DNA from: Flammeovirga sp. OC4
GTDB lineage: Bacteria > Bacteroidota > Bacteroidia > Cytophagales > Flammeovirgaceae
Assembly: GCF_000812565.1 (NCBI RefSeq)
Contig: NZ_JTAM01000040.1
Span: forward strand, 1-46,903
Length of the DNA stretch: 46,903 bases
Direction of reading: 5' to 3'
The translations under genes and the position numbers were made by a program. The first letter of the stretch is position 1; each line of letters starts with the position of its first letter. This document shows, piece by piece, positions 10,101 to 17,893 of this stretch. The notes under the pieces were generated by a model. It saw nothing but the letters and a program-made list of their open reading frames with translations, was not told the origin of the DNA and ran no database searches.

Positions 10101-11335
10101 ATGTTGATCGTTTTTACCTGATGATCTTCAATCAAGTTGATACCACCACCTTCAGTACCAATCCAAAGTCTTCCTTTCTTATCTTCAAAAACAGATCTAA
10201 TCTTATTGTATTTGAGGTCTGTTGAGTTATCTCCCTTTTTAAGATGTCTGAATTTTTTTCTTCTTGGATTAAACTTATTGATACCGCCACCATTTGTACC
10301 AATCCAAATTACACCAAGTTGGTCAGCATAAAGTGACGTAATGATATTGGCCGTGAAAAACTCATTGTTGTCACTGTTAAAAAAATCTACTGTTGTAAGC
10401 TTTTCACCAATAGCATCCCATTTCATACGGTACAGCCCATCTCCAGCGCCTGCCCATATTATTCCTTCTTCGTCATTATAAATATGTTCTGCTTTGATGT
10501 CAGAGATTTTTTTGAATTCTCCCTCGCTATCACCTATTCCTTTGACTTTCAGTTGGTAGATGCCGTCGAAATAGGAGATCAGTAAACAGTTTTTACCTTC
10601 TGTAACCGAAAAAACACTGTTATCAAATCCTTTATGAAACTTCTTGAAGATGCTAAACTCGCTCTTTTCTTTTGGGTTAATTAAGAGTTGCATTCCTTTT
10701 TTACTTCCTACCCATAAATTCCCTCTTTGGTCTACAAATAAGCGTGTGATGTAATTAGAAAGAATACTTTCGTGATTGTGTGGGTTATGATAGTATTTAT
10801 TGACTTTAATTTTATCTCGCGTAACGTACTTACTTTCGATCTTGTTGAGCCCTTTGGTATTGCCAAACCATAAGTTACCATCATGATCTTTCACCATTGT
10901 AGAGATATTATTATCCGTCAATAGCTTAGGGCTTTTTTTGGTGTTCGCAAAAAAGGTAAATTTTTCAGTTGTAAGATTAAAACGGAACAATCCCGCATCA
11001 GCGGACCCAATCCATAAGTTACCGTGATCATCTTGAATTACGGTTGTAATAAGGTTAGAGGGCAGCGTGTGCGTGTCCATTCTGTAGTTCTTAAACTCAT
11101 ACCCATCAAAGCGACTTAGACCGTCATTGGTGCCGATCCATATCATGCCATTTTCGTCTTGAAAAACGCAATTAATGTCATTTTGGGAGAGCCCTTGTTT
11201 TGTAGTGTAATGTGCAAATACTGGAGTTTCATCAAAAGCTTTTGACGGAACAACAACAAATAGCAGCAAACAAGTCAGTGGCAAAATATACGTTAGAAAT
11301 CGTAGATATTTTGCAGTTTTTGATAGTAAATTCAT
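7142..11335 (-). CDS. Hybrid two-component system regulator (sensor kinase, receiver and AraC output in one chain)
   Basis: 1397 residues from the chosen ATG at 11335, which gives a proper membrane signal; an in-frame ATG lies 21 bases upstream. Order: signal segment; about twelve Reg_prop propeller blades with repeated 'GNLWIGT..G' motifs (about 40-660); Y_Y_Y domain ('YKLEGFDKDW', about 690-755); one membrane helix; HisKA with 'FTNISHELRTPLTLIH' (His near 878); HATPase with 'NLLSNAFKFT' and 'DTGIGI'; receiver with 'VVSDIMMP' (Asp near 1183); C-terminal AraC-type helix-turn-helix (about 1270-1385). Such proteins sense an oligosaccharide in the periplasm and activate the adjacent locus. It lies between susC and the divergent fucosidase gene, so both are its likely targets. 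Confidence 0.96.
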   Translation of the reverse strand: MNLLSKTAKYLRFLTYILPLTCLLLFVVVPSKAFDETPVFAHYTTKQGLSQNDINCVFQDENGMIWIGTNDGLSRFDGYEFKNYRMDTHTLPSNLITTVIQDDHGNLWIGSADAGLFRFNLTTEKFTFFANTKKSPKLLTDNNISTMVKDHDGNLWFGNTKGLNKIESKYVTRDKIKVNKYYHNPHNHESILSNYITRLFVDQRGNLWVGSKKGMQLLINPKEKSEFSIFKKFHKGFDNSVFSVTEGKNCLLISYFDGIYQLKVKGIGDSEGEFKKISDIKAEHIYNDEEGIIWAGAGDGLYRMKWDAIGEKLTTVDFFNSDNNEFFTANIITSLYADQLGVIWIGTNGGGINKFNPRRKKFRHLKKGDNSTDLKYNKIRSVFEDKKGRLWIGTEGGGINLIEDHQVKTINIAPNKKAQNVVYAIEYFKDMMIFGIGYPYKTLAIKIDEATQLEEKLLKSLFHPIGHGNATFDLVNDGDSILWMATYGGGLIKGVQENGKMQWSFPQILDKDDDIIDVIRSLTLDSKGNLWIGTNQGVAFLSKEEKSKEKPQFQVIQNKAEHPKSLSYNYILPIFEASNGEIWIGTMGGGLNVFHPDKMPLKNVQFERITNREGLPSNVIKSILEDEYGNLWVGTNKGLSKINLESRAIKNLDVSDGLQDDEFSELAAVKLKNGELLFGGVNGINIFKPHEIIDDNTIANLMFTELKILNKKINTYDKFEGHEILSSSLQTTEEIELQYSHNSFSVKFASLHYGASENNHYKYKLEGFDKDWVVADVEQREAKYTNLSPGDYTLYVKASNGDNVWNPNPITLKVKVLPPLWWSWWAKIFYVLFILSITFFFSRYTIITARKKSQLEMEKFEREKLEDLSQLKLQFFTNISHELRTPLTLIHTPIEQLIKKGNKLSSSERENSYQMIFKNVQHLMRLVNQLLDFRKVEQGQMKLQLSKGNWSTFLDQVHHSFKEFAEHQNISFTYEVTSNNIHGYMDTDKLEKILYNLLSNAFKFTYDGEINLSLTQDENKVKIKLQDTGIGISEEKLDYLFNRFYQVSNLKKAKNRGTGIGLAFTKSLVDLHHGTIKVESELNKGTTFYLEFPLHKEDYEGEEIDEITVTPLVHESLVLEQQQQEEDELEVSAKAKVLVVDDNYSIRELLKGILKDDYDVYLAEDGQKGLQIAKEIMPNLVVSDIMMPIMDGYELAKSIRDDDQLCHLPIILLTAKNSEKSKLKGYEYGVDAYVTKPFNSDVLLARMHSLIENRKNQQKKFRTKVDVKPSEITYTSIDEKFLKKLVNIVEENLSDSEFTVDMLASEYGATPIRLNQKLKALTGQTAKGFIRNIRLKRAAQMLKLGRYSVSDVTYEVGFNDLKYFRNCFKKEFGIPPSAYLKENSTEGETSDILEDIV

Positions 11336-11403
11336 TTCAAAGTAATAATAAATCATCTAATTCTTCTGAAGTCCAAAAAATACTTATACAAAGTAAGTAA
11401 ATC

Positions 11404-11456
11404 CCCCTTCGGTACCAATACCGAGAGGGAAAAGAATAAATATACACCCCGTATAG
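11404..11456 (-). promoter_or_regulatory. Upstream region of the regulator: hairpin plus shared TATACACCCC motif
   Basis: A hairpin with arms CGGTA/TACCG, extended by C-rich and G-rich flanks (11404-11430), lies about 70 bases before the regulator start. The motif TATACACCCCGTATA at 11441-11455 matches the one upstream of susC with one change. This suggests autoregulation or a shared regulator. The rest of the divergent 521-bp gap to the fucosidase gene shows AT-rich sequence and no gene. Confidence 0.45.
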
Positions 11457-11856
11457 ACTAAAATATTTTCCTTCAAATCTTCATTTCATCGATGTGAGGG
11501 ATGTTTTGACTAAAAGAGAGGTCATTCAGGAGAGGGAAACACTAAAAATTCATATTTACAAAAAACACCCTCTTTAAACTTACCTAATATCTAAGGTATG
11601 AATTTAACTAATCGTAATAATTATTCATAAAAATGGTGCAAATATATCTATTCTCAAATTATGGCCCCTCTATTTGAAATGATAATTTCCATACTGTCTG
11701 AGCATTCAATTATAAATTTGAAACAATGATAAAGCACGCTTTTATCTAAACAAGACAAACAGTTTTGAGAGAAAGGTAATATCAGTTTTATAATAATCTG
11801 ACATTATACAATAAGGTAGGCTTATATAATGATTACTTAAGAAAAAATTAGATAGT

Positions 11857-13395
11857 ATGAGAAATGTAGTAATGTTAATTGTTGCTGCTTTCCTTGGGGC
11901 TTGCTCCGTACAAAAGGAAAATGCAGCAGCAAGTAAAAATGTTTTTGAACCAAACTGGGAATCCCTGCAACAGTATGAGGTGCCCGATTGGTTTCATGAT
12001 GCCAAATTAGGTATCTTCATTCACTGGGGAGCGTATTCAGTGCCAGAATATGGATCAGAATGGTATCCTCGTTTGATGTATATGGACAGTGTGGAGTGGA
12101 GCCCTAAGGGTGAGGCGAAAAAAATTGGTGCTACATCCATGAACAAGTATCATGTAGAACACTTCGGGACATTGGACAAGTTTGGTTATAAGGATTTTAT
12201 CCCAATGTTTAAAGGAGAACACTTCGACGCCAAAGAATGGGTGGACCTTTTCCAACAGTCAGGAGCGAAATATATTGTACCTGTAGCTGAACACCACGAT
12301 GGTTTTGCAATGTACAATTCAAAGCATACGCGTTGGAACTCAGTAGACATGGGACCAAAGAAAGATATTTTAGGAGAGTTGACAAAAGAGGCGAGAAGCA
12401 GAAACATGAAAATTGGTGCTTCTTCGCATTATGCCTTCAACTGGAACTACTTCACTTACAAGGAAGGTTTTGATACAATGGACCCTCAATACAGTGATTT
12501 ATACAGCAGACCACACGATCATTATGCACCAGCAGATCAGGAATTCTTGACACATTGGTGGAACAGAACAAAAGATATTATTGATAGCTATCAGCCGGAT
12601 ATCTTATGGTTTGATTTTTATATAGACCGTGAGGAATTTATGCCTTACCACCCGAAACTAGCAGCTTACTATTATAATAAAGGGAAGGAGTGGAATAAAG
12701 ACGTAGTACTTCAAACGAAAAATTTCAAAATGGTAACATTCCCAGAAGGAACTCATGTTTTGGATATCGAAAGAGGTAAAATGGCAGACATCAACCCTAA
12801 AGTTTGGCAAACAGATACTTCTATTGGTAAGAACTCTTGGGGTTATGTAAAGAACTGGATTTCAAAAGATGCGAATACATTGATTGATGATTTAGTAGAT
12901 ATTGTAAGTAAAAATGGTTGCTTATTGTTGAATGTAGGTCCAAAAGCAGATGGTACTATTCCAGAAGATCAAAAAGCAATCTTATTAGAGATCGGTCAGT
13001 GGTTATCGGTGAACGGAAAAGCAATCTATGGTTCAAGACCTTGGAAAATCTATGGTGACGGCCCTACAAAAGTAGCAACTGGTCATCATACAGAATATAA
13101 AAATGAAGACTTAACAGCTGATGATTTTCGTTTCACTACTAACGAAGGTAAATTATATGCTATCTCAATGGCATGGGCTTCGAACGGAAAAGTGAAGATT
13201 CCGGTATTGAACAAAGAGTCAGAATATGTTACTTCAGGGATTAAGAAAATCAAATTATTAGGAAATGATGGTGCGCTTGATTTTACCCAAGATGAAGAAG
13301 CATTAGAAATAATGCTTCCATCTCAAAAACCTTGTGAACATGCATTTGTTTTTGAGATTGAATTCGAGGACAAAAGTCAAATCGCTTTGAAATAG
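11857..13395 (+). CDS. GH29 alpha-L-fucosidase lipoprotein
   Basis: 512 residues. A lipoprotein signal ends FLGAC (Cys16), placing the enzyme on a membrane. GH29 features: 'WFHDAKLGIFIHWGAYSVP' near the start (His55-Trp56), 'YIVPVAEHHDGFAMY' (146-150), and 'QPDILWFDF', in which Asp253 is the expected catalytic nucleophile. 'WQTDTSIGKNSWGY' and 'LLLNVGPKADGTIPEDQ' complete the catalytic domain, and a small beta-domain follows. It removes alpha-L-fucose from glycans by the retaining mechanism of the family. The general acid/base cannot be assigned by eye. Transcribed divergently from the hybrid regulator and followed by its own terminator, it is the only clear glycosidase of this locus and points to a fucosylated substrate. 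Confidence 0.95.
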   Translation: MRNVVMLIVAAFLGACSVQKENAAASKNVFEPNWESLQQYEVPDWFHDAKLGIFIHWGAYSVPEYGSEWYPRLMYMDSVEWSPKGEAKKIGATSMNKYHVEHFGTLDKFGYKDFIPMFKGEHFDAKEWVDLFQQSGAKYIVPVAEHHDGFAMYNSKHTRWNSVDMGPKKDILGELTKEARSRNMKIGASSHYAFNWNYFTYKEGFDTMDPQYSDLYSRPHDHYAPADQEFLTHWWNRTKDIIDSYQPDILWFDFYIDREEFMPYHPKLAAYYYNKGKEWNKDVVLQTKNFKMVTFPEGTHVLDIERGKMADINPKVWQTDTSIGKNSWGYVKNWISKDANTLIDDLVDIVSKNGCLLLNVGPKADGTIPEDQKAILLEIGQWLSVNGKAIYGSRPWKIYGDGPTKVATGHHTEYKNEDLTADDFRFTTNEGKLYAISMAWASNGKVKIPVLNKESEYVTSGIKKIKLLGNDGALDFTQDEEALEIMLPSQKPCEHAFVFEIEFEDKSQIALK

Positions 13396-13416
13396 ATATT
13401 TTAATAAAATAATACG

Positions 13417-13449
13417 AAAGCTGTTCTTCTTTGAGGGACAGCTTTTTTT
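13417..13449 (+). terminator. Terminator of the fucosidase gene
   Basis: AAAGCTGT and ACAGCTT pair around a 13-base loop, followed by a T-run, 22 bases after the fucosidase stop. It also lies just beyond the stop of the convergent DoxX-like gene. Confidence 0.85.
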
Positions 13450-13456
13450 GATGGAA

Positions 13457-13876
13457 TTATTTCACATACCAAGCCCAAACCATCAACAAAGGATGAATTG
13501 GGAACAACCTTAGCCAAGCCACCCACATCGGGGTACACAAACTAGACGTCCCGACACATGCTCCCTGTTGTATAAAAAACACATGTGAGGGAATAAACGC
13601 AACCAACATCAAAATAATAAGGAGGACTGCAATTCTTCTATACCTCGGAAGAATGACACCTATGGCTAATAGTACTTCGGCAACACCACTGACCCAATTG
13701 ATCATTTCAGGTTTGGGTAGATAGGTAGGGATCAGTGGAAGGTAAAATTGCGGATGTACAAAATGATTGATTCCAGCAATCAGATAAAAAATGATAAGAA
13801 GCCACCTTAAGGCTATTTTTACACGTTGATGTTTAAAAAGATGCATTATTGATTTCAATTTGAATCCGTCCGACAT
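13457..13876 (-). CDS. DoxX-like small integral membrane protein
   Basis: 139 residues with four predicted membrane helices, the size and shape of DoxX/MauE-like proteins. The first helix carries 'FYLIAGINHFVHPQFYLPLIP' and the second 'WVSGVAEVLLAIGVILPRYRR', both typical of the DoxX-like family. The biochemical role of the family is poorly defined; some members act with thiol or oxidative-stress systems. It is monocistronic and convergent with the fucosidase gene. Met11 (start at 13846) is an alternative start, because the first ten residues are not conserved-looking. Confidence is high for the family and low for a specific function. Confidence 0.8.
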   Translation of the reverse strand: MSDGFKLKSIMHLFKHQRVKIALRWLLIIFYLIAGINHFVHPQFYLPLIPTYLPKPEMINWVSGVAEVLLAIGVILPRYRRIAVLLIILMLVAFIPSHVFFIQQGACVGTSSLCTPMWVAWLRLFPIHPLLMVWAWYVK

Positions 13877-13957
13877 AGCATTTTATATTCAGCATACTAA
13901 CTTGCAATCAGTAAAAAAGTTTTTTAATGAGGTAATGCTCTATTTCCTCCCTTCCAT

Positions 13958-14120
13958 CAATTCTTGTTTTGTAATACATTAAAATGTAAATTGAAACTGT
14001 CTTTCAACAATCTAACAGCAAACTATTTTTTGAAAGAAAGTTGGAAGTTTTACTAATGGATATATGCAATGGTGTTGATTCATGAAATTTAAGGGGTATA
14101 CGTTATTGTTTATTTTTAAT
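13958..14120 (+). repeat. Array repeat R1, partial copy a (3' half)
   Basis: About 160 bases closely match the 3' half of the longer copies at 14722-14874 and near 16913-17071, including 'tgtaatacattaaaatgtaa', 'ggatatatgcaatgg' and 'ggggtatacgttattgttta'. The match stops at the GTT that opens the next unit (GTTACCTGC at 14121). It marks the left boundary of the small-gene array. Confidence 0.85.
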
Positions 14121-14138
14121 GTTACCTGCAATTAGAAG

Positions 14139-14510
14139 ATGAAGAAAATTTATACAACTATAATCATAATAGGAATCATTGCCGAAGTAGTTCTTTTACT
14201 CTTTTTTGACAAGAAAATTGCTGCTTATGGTCCTGTAATATTTTGGGGCATTGCGCTGTTCGGAATTCTTAATTACGGAGTGAATATTTTTAAATTATCA
14301 GACTCTGTAAAAAAAACGAAACCTGAACTGTATAAAAAACATAGTTTCGGAATTATGATAACTAGAAATGCCTTGTCGGACAAAGAATTTTTAGGAGCAT
14401 TGGATGATTCCGAACAGAGAATAATTAAGAATAATAAAACAATATTCAAGTTTTTATTTCTATGCTTCGGGCTGTTTGCGATTTCCGCAATACTAATTGT
14501 GTTAAAGTAA
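14139..14510 (+). CDS. Small membrane protein of unknown function (array gene 1)
   Basis: 123 residues. Two N-terminal helices (about 4-24 and 31-48) and one C-terminal helix (about 102-122) enclose a polar loop containing 'LSDKEFLGALDDSEQRIIKNN'. The family was not recognised. The gene is flanked by complementary 8-mers, TTACCTGC at 14122-14129 and GCAGGTAA at 14533-14540, so gene plus ends behaves like one mobile unit. It lies between repeats R1a and R1b. The start ATG is 10 bases after the GTTACCTGC core. Membrane topology is inferred; no function is assigned. Confidence 0.65.
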   Translation: MKKIYTTIIIIGIIAEVVLLLFFDKKIAAYGPVIFWGIALFGILNYGVNIFKLSDSVKKTKPELYKKHSFGIMITRNALSDKEFLGALDDSEQRIIKNNKTIFKFLFLCFGLFAISAILIVLK

Positions 14511-14538
14511 AAACCTGAATAAAATAAAAAAAGCAGGT

Positions 14539-14874
14539 AATAATTAGGGCTTAGTTTGGTCTTCAGACCCAAAAATTAAGCCCTAGTTGAACAAAGACAG
14601 TGGATTTCCAATACACTTAGCTGTATAGAAATTAGGAAGGACTTTTCGATTACTCGGGAAGTCTTTTTTCGTTACGAACTTAATGCCCCAAGAAGCAAGG
14701 GAATACGATGACCTTTAGAACCAATTCTTGTTTTGTAATACATTAAAATGTAAATTGAATCTGTCTTACAGCAAACTATTTTTTGAAAAGGAGTTGGAAG
14801 CTTTTACGAATGGATATATGCAATGGAGTTTATTCTTGAAATTTAAGGGGTATACGTTATTGTTTATATTTAAT
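14539..14874 (+). repeat. Array repeat R1, full copy b, with internal hairpins
   Basis: About 336 bases matching R1c at 16725-17071, lying exactly between the GCAGGTAA end of array gene 1 and the GTTGTGT start of unit 2. Inside are a long hairpin, AGGGCTTA (14546) to TAAGCCCT (14584) with a nested TTTGGTC/GACCCAAA stem, and a terminator-like stem GGACTT/AAGTCT with a T-run at 14639-14669. This accounts for the whole gap 14511-14905; no gene is seen in it. Confidence 0.9.
14639..14669 (+). terminator. Terminator-like hairpin inside R1b
   Basis: GGACTT-ttcgattactcggg-AAGTCT followed by TTTTT. It would end transcription of array gene 1. The same structure is kept in R1c at 16825-16855. Confidence 0.6.
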
Positions 14875-14905
14875 GTTGTGTAGGATAAGTAAATTGTAAA
14901 AAATT

Positions 14906-15478
14906 ATGAAGAATCACTTTATAGATAAACCAAAATTAACCGATATATATATCACTAAAGAAATTTCACGTAGACAACGTAACGAATATGGAGAATTAGA
15001 ATATGTGGATTTAGAAATTAGGCAAAAAAGAAAAATAAAACCTTTAAGCTTATCAATGAGATTTGTAAATGTATTTTGTGACTTATTAATATATCAAGGT
15101 TTTCTATATATTTTAAATGAACTTCCACCTTTTCCATTTGAGGCTTTCTTCATCTTGATATCAGTACCTATATACTACATATTATTTGAATTTTATTTAC
15201 AAAAAACACCAGGGAAGTATTTGACTCAGTCAATTGTTGTAAATGAATATGGAGAAAGTCTTACTTTTAGAGAAGTACTTCTTAGAACTATAGTAAGATT
15301 TGTTCCTTTTGATGCTTTGTCATTTTTCTTTAGTTCAGAAGATAGAGGTTGGCATGACAAATGGAGTAAAACATATGTTATTAATGAAGAAGAACTATAT
15401 GAGTTGAAGGTTTTATTAAAAGACCCTTTGAATATAGGAAAAGACCTTCAAAATAATACCCCACACAACAGCAACTAA
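14906..15478 (+). CDS. RDD-family membrane protein (array gene 2)
   Basis: 190 residues. Matches the RDD pattern: an Arg-x(n)-Asp first helix ('SMRFVNVFCDLLIYQGFLYIL', about 50-70), a second helix ('FEAFFILISVPIYYILFEFYL'), the 'KTPGKYLTQSIVVNEYG' turn, and a final 'RGWHDKWSKTYVI' block. RDD proteins are small helical inner-membrane proteins; some are linked to ion exchange, but most are uncharacterised. The unit begins with GTTGTGT (14875) and ends with its complement ACACAAC (15463), which overlaps the last codons. It stands alone, with no operon partner. Confidence 0.8.
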   Translation: MKNHFIDKPKLTDIYITKEISRRQRNEYGELEYVDLEIRQKRKIKPLSLSMRFVNVFCDLLIYQGFLYILNELPPFPFEAFFILISVPIYYILFEFYLQKTPGKYLTQSIVVNEYGESLTFREVLLRTIVRFVPFDALSFFFSSEDRGWHDKWSKTYVINEEELYELKVLLKDPLNIGKDLQNNTPHNSN

Positions 15479-15529
15479 ACTCCATTCACAGATGACGCAA
15501 CCGCTCACGAGTTTAGTCATCACGTAACC
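15463..15529 (+). repeat. Imperfect palindrome between array units 2 and 3 (attC-like)
   Basis: ACACAAC (15463) is followed by ACTAAACTC (15474), which pairs perfectly with GAGTTTAGT (15509); GTAACC lies further out at 15524. The layout (outer core, inner arm, loop, inner arm, outer core) resembles an integron attC site, although the right outer core departs from GTT. Confidence 0.5.
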
Positions 15530-15549
15530 AATCAACCAATAAAAAATAA

Positions 15550-15945
15550 ATGAGGATGGCTTTCCCAAAAAAAGGAAGTAGAAATATTGAAGTAGATGGA
15601 ATTAGGTTTCAATATAAGATATCAAAGTTAAAACCAATATCTGATTGGAGACAAGAGGGTAATGAGCTAAACGATAATTTCAAGAAATACGCTCAGCAAT
15701 ATGGATTAGGCAGCGTAAGAGATGCAACAATTAATGTTGTAATTCAATCTATGGATAATTCTGTTTCCAGTATGTTTATTAAATGTCATACATTGCTGAT
15801 TGACGGTTTTTTAGGCCCAGAGCAGGTTATCCAAATTAAACCCAATCAGGTTTCACAATTGATAAGAAAAGGTTTAAATGATGGATGGAACCCAAATAAA
15901 AAAGGTGATTATAGATTAGAGTTGGCTCAAAAATGGACAAATTAA
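15550..15945 (+). CDS. Hypothetical cytoplasmic protein (array gene 3)
   Basis: 131 residues with no signal or membrane segment. It begins with a basic 'FPKKGSRNIEVDGIRF' stretch and ends with 'LIRKGLNDGWNPNKKGDYRLEL'. The 'GWNP' tail is reminiscent of small uncharacterised Bacteroidota proteins found in accessory clusters; no domain name is assigned. Met3 (15556) is an equally good start. The following 175 bases, up to the next unit, contain only a 21-codon scrap (15976-16041) and no supported gene. Confidence 0.6.
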   Translation: MRMAFPKKGSRNIEVDGIRFQYKISKLKPISDWRQEGNELNDNFKKYAQQYGLGSVRDATINVVIQSMDNSVSSMFIKCHTLLIDGFLGPEQVIQIKPNQVSQLIRKGLNDGWNPNKKGDYRLELAQKWTN

Positions 15946-16120
15946 AAGAAACCTGTCATTCTGCAACTTCCACAGATGAATGAAAATATTAGCGACTATG
16001 AAAATTTGGAACGCCCGAAAGAAATTAATTTAAATGATTAGAATAAACAGGCAATAACATTATATAAAAAGTAAAGTATTAAAAACACATTTTACATTAA
16101 CCGTTGTGTACAATTATAGG

Positions 16121-16705
16121 ATGAAGTCTAGAAAAATATTGACCTTTTTTTTAATTATTATTTTAGGATCATGCTTTCATTCAAATGAACCTACAGTAAA
16201 TAAAATATTAGAAGCTAAAGATAATTACCCTAAGTTGGCAACTTCTTTTGAAGATTTACATAGATTAAACAGAGACTTTATAACAGAAAAGTTTGAACAT
16301 GATTTTTGTGATGGTAAGTTTGAATACCTTGTAGATATTGGTAAATTTAAAAACCTTCATTTAATATTAATGCATAAAAACATATGTTGTTTATGTATCC
16401 CTTTTAGAAATTCTTTTCATATTTTAGTAAATAAAAAAGGAGAATATTTATCAGATAATAAGATTGTTAGAGATGTTAAAGAAATAAGTACTCAGATTTC
16501 AAAATATCTTATTTCAAATGGCCAAAAATATAACTTTATACAAATTCAATATGACTCAACGTGTTCAGAAAAAGTATTGGTTGAAGCGATTGAACAAGTT
16601 GGGAAAGGTTACAAGAATTATTTATTACATAGTTTAAATAGCTCAAATTCAATTGAAAATTTAAAGCGTGAAAAGCCATTAAAACTCATGATAGTAGGGA
16701 ATTGA
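16121..16705 (+). CDS. Lipoprotein of unknown function (array gene 4)
   Basis: 194 residues from the ATG at 16121. This start is preferred over an upstream frame opening because it gives a clean lipoprotein signal ending ILGSC (Cys18) and sits 11 bases after the GTTGTGT core at 16103. The mature part is lysine-rich and has no membrane helix. Two close cysteines ('NICCLCIP') near residue 90 and a C-terminal lysine-rich helix are visible. The family was not recognised. Exported and probably anchored to the inner or outer membrane. Confidence 0.65.
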   Translation: MKSRKILTFFLIIILGSCFHSNEPTVNKILEAKDNYPKLATSFEDLHRLNRDFITEKFEHDFCDGKFEYLVDIGKFKNLHLILMHKNICCLCIPFRNSFHILVNKKGEYLSDNKIVRDVKEISTQISKYLISNGQKYNFIQIQYDSTCSEKVLVEAIEQVGKGYKNYLLHSLNSSNSIENLKREKPLKLMIVGN

Positions 16706-16724
16706 AATTTTAAAAAAAATATTT

Positions 16725-17071
16725 AATAATTAGGTCTTAATTTGGTCTCAAGACCCAAAAATGAAGCCCTAGTTGAACAAAGACGGTGTAGTTCTCTTGC
16801 ATTTAGTTGTATGTAAATTAGCAAGGACTTTTCGATTACTCGGGAAGTCTTTTTTCGTTACAAACTTAATGCCTCAAGAAGCAAGGGAATACGATGGCAT
16901 ATAAAACCAAATCTTGTTTTGTAATACATTAAAATGTAAATTGAAACTGTCTTTCAACACTCTAACAGCAAACTATTTTTTAAAAGGGAGTTGGAAGTTT
17001 TTACTCATGGATATATGCAATGGTGTTTATTCTTGAAATTTATGGGGTATACGTAATTGTTTATATTTAAA
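16725..17071 (+). repeat. Array repeat R1, full copy c
   Basis: Second full copy of the ~340-bp repeat, collinear with R1b, with scattered substitutions. The TTTGGTC/GACCCAAA hairpin and the GGACTT/AAGTCT plus T-run structure (16825-16855) are kept. Homology ends directly before GTTCTCA at 17072, the start of the next unit. It fills the whole gap 16706-17084. Confidence 0.9.
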
Positions 17072-17084
17072 GTTCTCAGCAATT

Positions 17085-17438
17085 ATGAAAACAGAGACAA
17101 TAGATTACATATTGAATTATTTTAGCGGATTAATGAATGAAAAGGAAGCATTAGCTTGGAGACATTATTCCTCAGAATATAAATTGACTCACAGTGAAAA
17201 TCAAGATACAGTTGAGAAGAGAAGAAAAATATATTTAAGTAAAGGATGGTTGACAGAAGATGAGCAAACGTTGAGACTTTTAGAAAACGGAATTGACCAG
17301 TTCAGATTAAATACAGCAGAAAGAATCTTAAATGAAAACTCCGATAAAATAGAATTTAATAAATGCCCAAAATGCAGTGAATTAGCTAGGACTCCAAAGG
17401 CAAAACAATGCAGATTTTGCGGGTATGATTGGCATTAA
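17085..17438 (+). CDS. Small protein with C-terminal zinc ribbon (array gene 5)
   Basis: 117 residues. The C-terminus carries 'KCPKCSELA...QCRFCGYDWH', two CxxC knuckles typical of a zinc ribbon. The helical N-terminal ~90 residues have no recognised domain. Its ATG follows the GTTCTCA core (17072) by 6 bases. It is 6 bases upstream of the next gene, so the two form the only clear two-gene unit of the array; that unit ends with TGAGAAC at 17896. A nucleic-acid or protein-binding role is possible, but no function can be assigned. Confidence 0.7.
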   Translation: MKTETIDYILNYFSGLMNEKEALAWRHYSSEYKLTHSENQDTVEKRRKIYLSKGWLTEDEQTLRLLENGIDQFRLNTAERILNENSDKIEFNKCPKCSELARTPKAKQCRFCGYDWH

Positions 17439-17444
17439 AAAGTT

Positions 17445-17891
17445 ATGAAATTTCCAGAGACACCAATAGATTTTAAGAATGAGATTAAAATTTCGGTTGA
17501 CAAGTACGATTCAATAGGAGATTTAAGAATTCGACAGTTCATTAAATTTTTGCCAAAAGTCCCTCATGAAGTGATCGTTGAGGGAATTATCTTACTAATT
17601 GAAGATGAAAAAAGCGGTTTTCAGGAACAAGAAGTAGCCTGTAAGATATTAGCCGAAATAAAACCGAAATCGACACTTGACTTAAATAAAATAGTTCGTC
17701 GAATAATAGGGACTTGGAATAAAAGCTGTAAGGAAATTATATTTTGGCTTGTACAAAACTATGGTATCGACCAAGTGAAAACTTGTTTTGACAATTTGGA
17801 AAATGACTTGAAGAGAGAACATGAAATTGACAAACTCAAGACGATGAAATGGTGGTTAAGGATAAAAGAGAAAAATAAAAGAGAAAAATAA
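17445..17891 (+). CDS. Helical HEAT-like protein of unknown function (array gene 6)
   Basis: 148 residues, wholly helical by composition. A repeated pattern of paired amphipathic helices ('VIVEGIILLIEDE...EQEVACKILAEIKP...KIVRRIIGTWNKSCKEIIFWLVQNYG') resembles HEAT-type repeats. Lysine-rich C-terminus; no signal peptide. Co-transcribed with the zinc-ribbon gene 6 bases upstream. The pair shares one set of flanking complementary cores (GTTCTCA ... TGAGAAC), so they would move together. Function unknown. Confidence 0.65.
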   Translation: MKFPETPIDFKNEIKISVDKYDSIGDLRIRQFIKFLPKVPHEVIVEGIILLIEDEKSGFQEQEVACKILAEIKPKSTLDLNKIVRRIIGTWNKSCKEIIFWLVQNYGIDQVKTCFDNLENDLKREHEIDKLKTMKWWLRIKEKNKREK

Positions 17892-17893
17892 AA

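Noticed and set aside
8938-10331. Plus-strand open frames inside the hybrid regulator gene
   Set aside because: They are antisense shadows of the propeller repeats, without ribosome-binding sites or recognisable domains.
14090-17055. GGGGTATACG in the R1 repeats as another copy of the susC/regulator motif
   Set aside because: Only GGGGTAT-type similarity; it lacks the TATACACCCC half and belongs to repeat sequence.
14539-17071. R1 copies as a CRISPR array
   Set aside because: Repeats are about 340 bp with whole genes between them; no short regularly spaced repeats and no cas genes.
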